A stretch of DNA of 45,195 nucleotides, from assembly GCA_946478845.1 (NCBI GenBank), contig CAMLDI010000022.1, positions 1-45,195 of the forward strand. Reading direction: 5' to 3'. The notes beneath the pieces were generated by a model, which did not search any database, was not told where the DNA came from, and worked only from the letters and a program-made list of their open reading frames with translations. The position numbers and the translations under genes are program-made. This DNA is from an uncultured Paenibacillaceae bacterium. GTDB lineage: Bacteria; Bacillota; Bacilli; Aneurinibacillales; Aneurinibacillaceae. Below are positions 42,781 through 45,195 of the stretch, one piece after another (position 1 is the stretch's first letter; every line of letters begins with the position of its first letter).

Positions 42781-44165
42781 TCGTTGTTCCCTCCTACTGT
42801 CAATCTGGATACCCGTAAAGCGGGTTGACCTACATTGACTGGTATAGAACCACTAATTGAACCGCACATGCCTTGCCCTGGTGCGAAATTGCTGCCTACA
42901 TAATCGACATCATACATGGTTTGTCTGCCATTTCCTATAAGAGTCGCCCCTTTGACTGGATAGGTCAGTTTACCGTTTTCAATCATATATCCTTCTTGCA
43001 CCGCAAAATTAAAATCTCCTGTTGTGGTGTTCACACTGCCACCACCCATGGTTTTGGCATATAAGCCATATTCGGTATTGGCAATCATATCTTCTAAGCG
43101 ATCTTTTCCTGGTAAAATGTAGGTATTTGTCATGCGAGAAGTAGGAGCAAATCGATAAGATTCTCGCCGGGCTGAACCTGTTGGTTTCATTCCTAATCTT
43201 ATTCCGTTTAATTTATCAACCAGGTATCCTTTTAAGATGCCTTTTTCAATAAGGGTGTTGCGATGGGAAGGGGTTCCTTCATCATCAAAATGGATGGATC
43301 CCCATTCATTTGGAATAGTGCCATCATCTATAGCTGTAATTTTTTCACTTACCACTTTTTCGCCAATTTTTCCGGCATAAGGCCCTTTTCCTTTTGCAAC
43401 AGCTGTAGCTTCCATCCCGTGGCCGCAGGCTTCATGGAAAATGACTCCCCCAAATCCGTTATCAATGACAACAGGCATTTGTCCCCCTGGACACGGGCGA
43501 GACTCAAGCATACGTACAGCAATATCTGCTGCATGTTCCGCTACGCCACGCAGGTCAATCTCGTTATAAAACTCAAATCCCTTTTGGGCGCCTGGGGCAT
43601 AATAACCTCTTTGTTTTTCGTTGTCTTCAGTGGCAATGACTTCTACAAATACACGGGTGCGGGTACGGGTATCTTCTGCCCACACCCCATCTGTATTGGC
43701 TATCAATACTTGTTGGGTCTCATCATAATAACCTGTTTTTACCTGAGTAATGGCCATATGATAGGCGAAGGCATGATGGCTTATTTCAGAAAGGACGTGT
43801 TTCTTCTTATCTGTTGTAATAACGCGGGGATCAATTAATGGAATATGTCTGGGAATTACTAATTGTTTTTGAAAACGTAAGGTCTGGTTTTTGCTTTGTC
43901 CATTTTTTAAGGTTTGTGAAAGGAGGGTTGCAATTTCAATTAAATGATCTTCTGAATCATTATTCGTATATGTGTAGAGATAGTCTAGGCCGTTGAAAAT
44001 ACGGATTCCTATTCCATAGTCACGTCCAGAACGCGCTTTGTCCACTTTTCCTCCAACCATCGAAATGTTTTGTACAATTTTATTTTCTACAAAAATTTCT
44101 GCAAAGTCTCCCCCATTTGATAATGAGGCTTCTAATACACGGTGAACCAGCGATTCATTTAGCAT
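42777..44165 (-). CDS. tldD: TldD family zinc metalloprotease subunit
   Basis: This 462-residue catalytic partner has the zinc motif HEACGH at residues 244-249 (VIFHEACGHGMEATAV). A further expected ligand region is GQGMCGSISG near the C-terminus (Cys). Conserved SYRFAPTSRMTNTYILPG and GGGSVNTTTGDFNFAVQEGY are present. The start is ATG 44165 with GGGAGGG upstream. It is the first gene of the tldDE operon, divergent from the GIY-YIG gene. Confidence 0.95.
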   Translation of the reverse strand: MLNESLVHRVLEASLSNGGDFAEIFVENKIVQNISMVGGKVDKARSGRDYGIGIRIFNGLDYLYTYTNNDSEDHLIEIATLLSQTLKNGQSKNQTLRFQKQLVIPRHIPLIDPRVITTDKKKHVLSEISHHAFAYHMAITQVKTGYYDETQQVLIANTDGVWAEDTRTRTRVFVEVIATEDNEKQRGYYAPGAQKGFEFYNEIDLRGVAEHAADIAVRMLESRPCPGGQMPVVIDNGFGGVIFHEACGHGMEATAVAKGKGPYAGKIGEKVVSEKITAIDDGTIPNEWGSIHFDDEGTPSHRNTLIEKGILKGYLVDKLNGIRLGMKPTGSARRESYRFAPTSRMTNTYILPGKDRLEDMIANTEYGLYAKTMGGGSVNTTTGDFNFAVQEGYMIENGKLTYPVKGATLIGNGRQTMYDVDYVGSNFAPGQGMCGSISGSIPVNVGQPALRVSRLTVGGNNE

Positions 44166-44242
44166 CCATCTTTTCCCTCCCGTTTTTCATTCTTCTTTTT
44201 ATTGTATGATATATAAAGAAAATGAGAAAGGAATATTGCATA

Positions 44243-44494
44243 ATGTTTTACATTTATATGGTTCGTTGTAGAGATGGAACCCTCTATACAGGCTTTACCA
44301 ATGATGTGGAATCCCGCATTCAAATACATAATCAAGGAAAAGGAGCCAAGTATACCCGGGGACGGTTGCCAGTTACCCTGGTTTATGTGGAGTCTTTTGC
44401 AGATAAATCCCAGGCCATGAAAAGAGAGTATGAAATTAAACAATATCCCCGGGCAAAGAAAGAAGATTTAATCAAAAATTGGAAAGAAATTTAA
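44243..44494 (+). CDS. GIY-YIG domain protein (YazA-like)
   Basis: This 83-residue single-domain GIY-YIG protein begins with FYIYMVRCRDGTLYTGFTND, where the two tyrosine motifs are YIY and YTG. The catalytic arginine segment is ESRIQIHNQGKGAKYT, and YVESFADKSQAMKREYEIK includes the metal-binding glutamate. It resembles B. subtilis YazA and the UPF0213 family; the nuclease substrate is unknown. ATG 44243 is preferred by alignment, with AAAGGA upstream; ATG 44222 would add seven residues. Confidence 0.88.
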   Translation: MFYIYMVRCRDGTLYTGFTNDVESRIQIHNQGKGAKYTRGRLPVTLVYVESFADKSQAMKREYEIKQYPRAKKEDLIKNWKEI

Positions 44495-44546
44495 AGGACT
44501 AAAAATTATTTATGTGGGCAACTTAATAGTCGTGGGGGTGATAAAG

Positions 44547-44714
44547 ATGGCAAAACGTTCAAAAGCTGGTACTAATGTTGATAAAGTACGCCAGCAAAAT
44601 CAAGCTTCTCAAGCAGGCCTTACCGATACCGAATTTGCTAGTGAAACTGAAGCAGCTGCGGTTCGCCAGGCTAACCAGGCTTCTAAAAACGCTTCAAATT
44701 CAAAAAATCAATAA
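44547..44714 (+). CDS. sspE: Gamma-type small acid-soluble spore protein
   Basis: This 55-residue Gln/Asn/Ala-rich protein begins AKRSKAGTNVDKVRQQNQAS. It has the germination-protease site motif TEFASETEAAAVRQ. Gamma-type SASPs store amino acids in the spore core and are degraded by GPR at germination. The B. subtilis protein has two repeats; this one has a single EFASET site and is shorter. GGGGGTG lies before ATG 44547. Expression from a forespore sigma-G promoter is expected but I could not locate one with confidence. Confidence 0.92.
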   Translation: MAKRSKAGTNVDKVRQQNQASQAGLTDTEFASETEAAAVRQANQASKNASNSKNQ

Positions 44715-44730
44715 TCTCTAATTTTGCTAC

Positions 44731-44767
44731 ATAGCCCCGGTTGAAGAGCCGGGGCTATTCTTTTTTT
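44731..44767 (+). terminator. Terminator after sspE
   Basis: A perfect 10-bp stem (ATAGCCCCGG with CCGGGGCTAT) and an 8-base loop are followed by TCTTTTTTT. It insulates the rRNA promoter downstream. Confidence 0.9.
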
Positions 44768-44840
44768 CATTAAAACGAATGGAATTATTTATGTTAATTT
44801 GCTATCATAGGAATCCTTTCGAAACTTGGATGAATATACC

Positions 44841-44891
44841 TATAAAAATTATTAAAAAAATGTTGACAAATATCTTAGATAGGAATAAAAT
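44841..44891 (+). promoter_or_regulatory. Strong rRNA-type promoter with UP-like element
   Basis: TTGACA (44863-44868), 17 bases and TAAAAT (44886-44891) follow an A/T-rich stretch at 44841-44862 that looks like an UP element. It is the last promoter before the 23S gene, and no 16S gene lies between. Confidence 0.75.
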
Positions 44892-44897
44892 TTAATA

Positions 44898-45142
44898 TTG
44901 TGACGGCTTTGAAGTCACAAAAAGCTAAAATTGACCTTTGAAAACTGAATACAGAAGAAATAAGCGCATTAGGAAAATCCATTCAAAATACCTTTTTGGT
45001 GATTACCTAAATTAACAAGCGTTGAGAGAAGCAAGAAGATCAAGGAGCGGCAGGTTTGAGCAGCGCAATGTATTTCCATACATGAGCAGCGAAAAACCAA
45101 TGCGACGAAGAGATTCGCTGCTTATTACAACGCGTAATATAA
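44898..45142 (+). other. 23S rRNA leader resembling a 16S-23S spacer end
   Basis: In order it holds a TGTGAC/GTCACA hairpin (about 44900-44919), a boxA-like CTTTGAAAACTGAATAC (about 44936-44952) typical of Bacillales 16S-23S spacers, two direct copies of GAGCAGCG (45058-45065 and 45084-45091) flanking an ATGTAT/ATACAT hairpin (45068-45083), and a TATTAC/GTAATA hairpin directly before the 23S (45123-45139), likely part of processing. No tRNA gene is present. Confidence 0.65.
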
Positions 45143-45195
45143 GGTTAAGCTACAAAGGGCGCACGGTGGATGCCTTGGCGCCAGGAGCCGATGAA
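45143..45195 (+). rRNA. rrl: 23S ribosomal RNA, 5' end
   Basis: The sequence from GGTTAAGCTACAAAGGGCGC, then ACGGTGGATGCCTTGGCGCC and AGGAGCCGATGAA, matches the conserved first 53 bases of Bacillales 23S rRNA (B. subtilis starts GGTTAAGTTAGAAAGGGCGC). The gene continues beyond the window. No 16S gene precedes it within the visible 45 kb. Confidence 0.95.

Noticed and set aside
44898..45142. A tRNA gene in the rRNA leader.
   Set aside because: No cloverleaf or GTTCRA-type T-loop sequence was found; the hairpins are too short.
1..45195. CRISPR arrays, complete insertion sequences, prophage or toxin-antitoxin systems.
   Set aside because: No regularly spaced repeats, transposase, integrase or phage genes are visible; only hairpin repeats and pseudogenes hint at past mobile elements.

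Overview
The window is chromosomal DNA from a low-GC, endospore-forming Gram-positive bacterium of the Bacillales type. The evidence is the gene order (rpsU-yqeY-yqfC-yqfD-phoH-ybeY-dgkA-cdd-era-yqzL-recO-glyQ-glyS-ccpN-yqfL-ppdK, then dnaG-sigA and trmK-nif3), the sporulation genes yqfC/yqfD, a gamma-type small acid-soluble spore protein, AGGAGG-type ribosome binding sites and consensus sigma-A promoters. The species cannot be named from the sequence alone. A pyruvate phosphate dikinase with its regulator and a CoA-disulfide reductase/rhodanese fusion set it apart from B. subtilis.

Layout. Positions 1-5770 hold a surface-glycan type island: three FkbM-family methyltransferases on the plus strand (the first cut by the window edge), converging on a minus-strand operon of two GT-B glycosyltransferases and a methyltransferase with an extra C-terminal domain. 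Positions 5829-10635 hold a Na/Pi-cotransporter-like protein (YqeW), a secreted ferritin-like DUF2202 protein, a DUF445 membrane protein and the CoADR-rhodanese fusion. The promoter of the fusion carries a CsoR/CstR-like palindrome exactly between -35 and -10. Positions 10790-13892 hold ddl and murF, convergent and separated by a hairpin repeat and an orphan ORF remnant. Positions 14074-24138 are the conserved housekeeping run from rpsU to glyS, with a probable sigma-E promoter before yqfC and an unusually short glycine T-box before glyQS. Positions 24233-28427 form a gluconeogenic control module: the repressor CcpN, the PPDK regulatory kinase/phosphorylase and PPDK.

Positions 28500-30764 are an accessory patch: a decayed DUF2975/YozG-type pair, a geranylgeranyl-reductase-like flavoprotein and a cysteine-rich orphan. 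dnaG-sigA follows, then an acyl-CoA dehydrogenase, trmK, nif3, a zinc-ribbon protein and a lipoprotein. Positions 38600-41460 are eroding: a DedA-PAP2 fusion with lost PAP2 catalytic residues, a fragment of another PAP2 gene, and an MFS transporter split by one TGA. A tldD/tldE operon, a GIY-YIG protein and sspE follow.

The right edge is the 5' end of a 23S rRNA gene with its own strong promoter about 250 bp upstream. There is no room for a 16S gene before it, so this appears to be an unlinked 23S transcription unit. That is the most unusual structural observation here. No CRISPR array, complete insertion sequence or tRNA gene was seen, and no clearly new multi-gene system.
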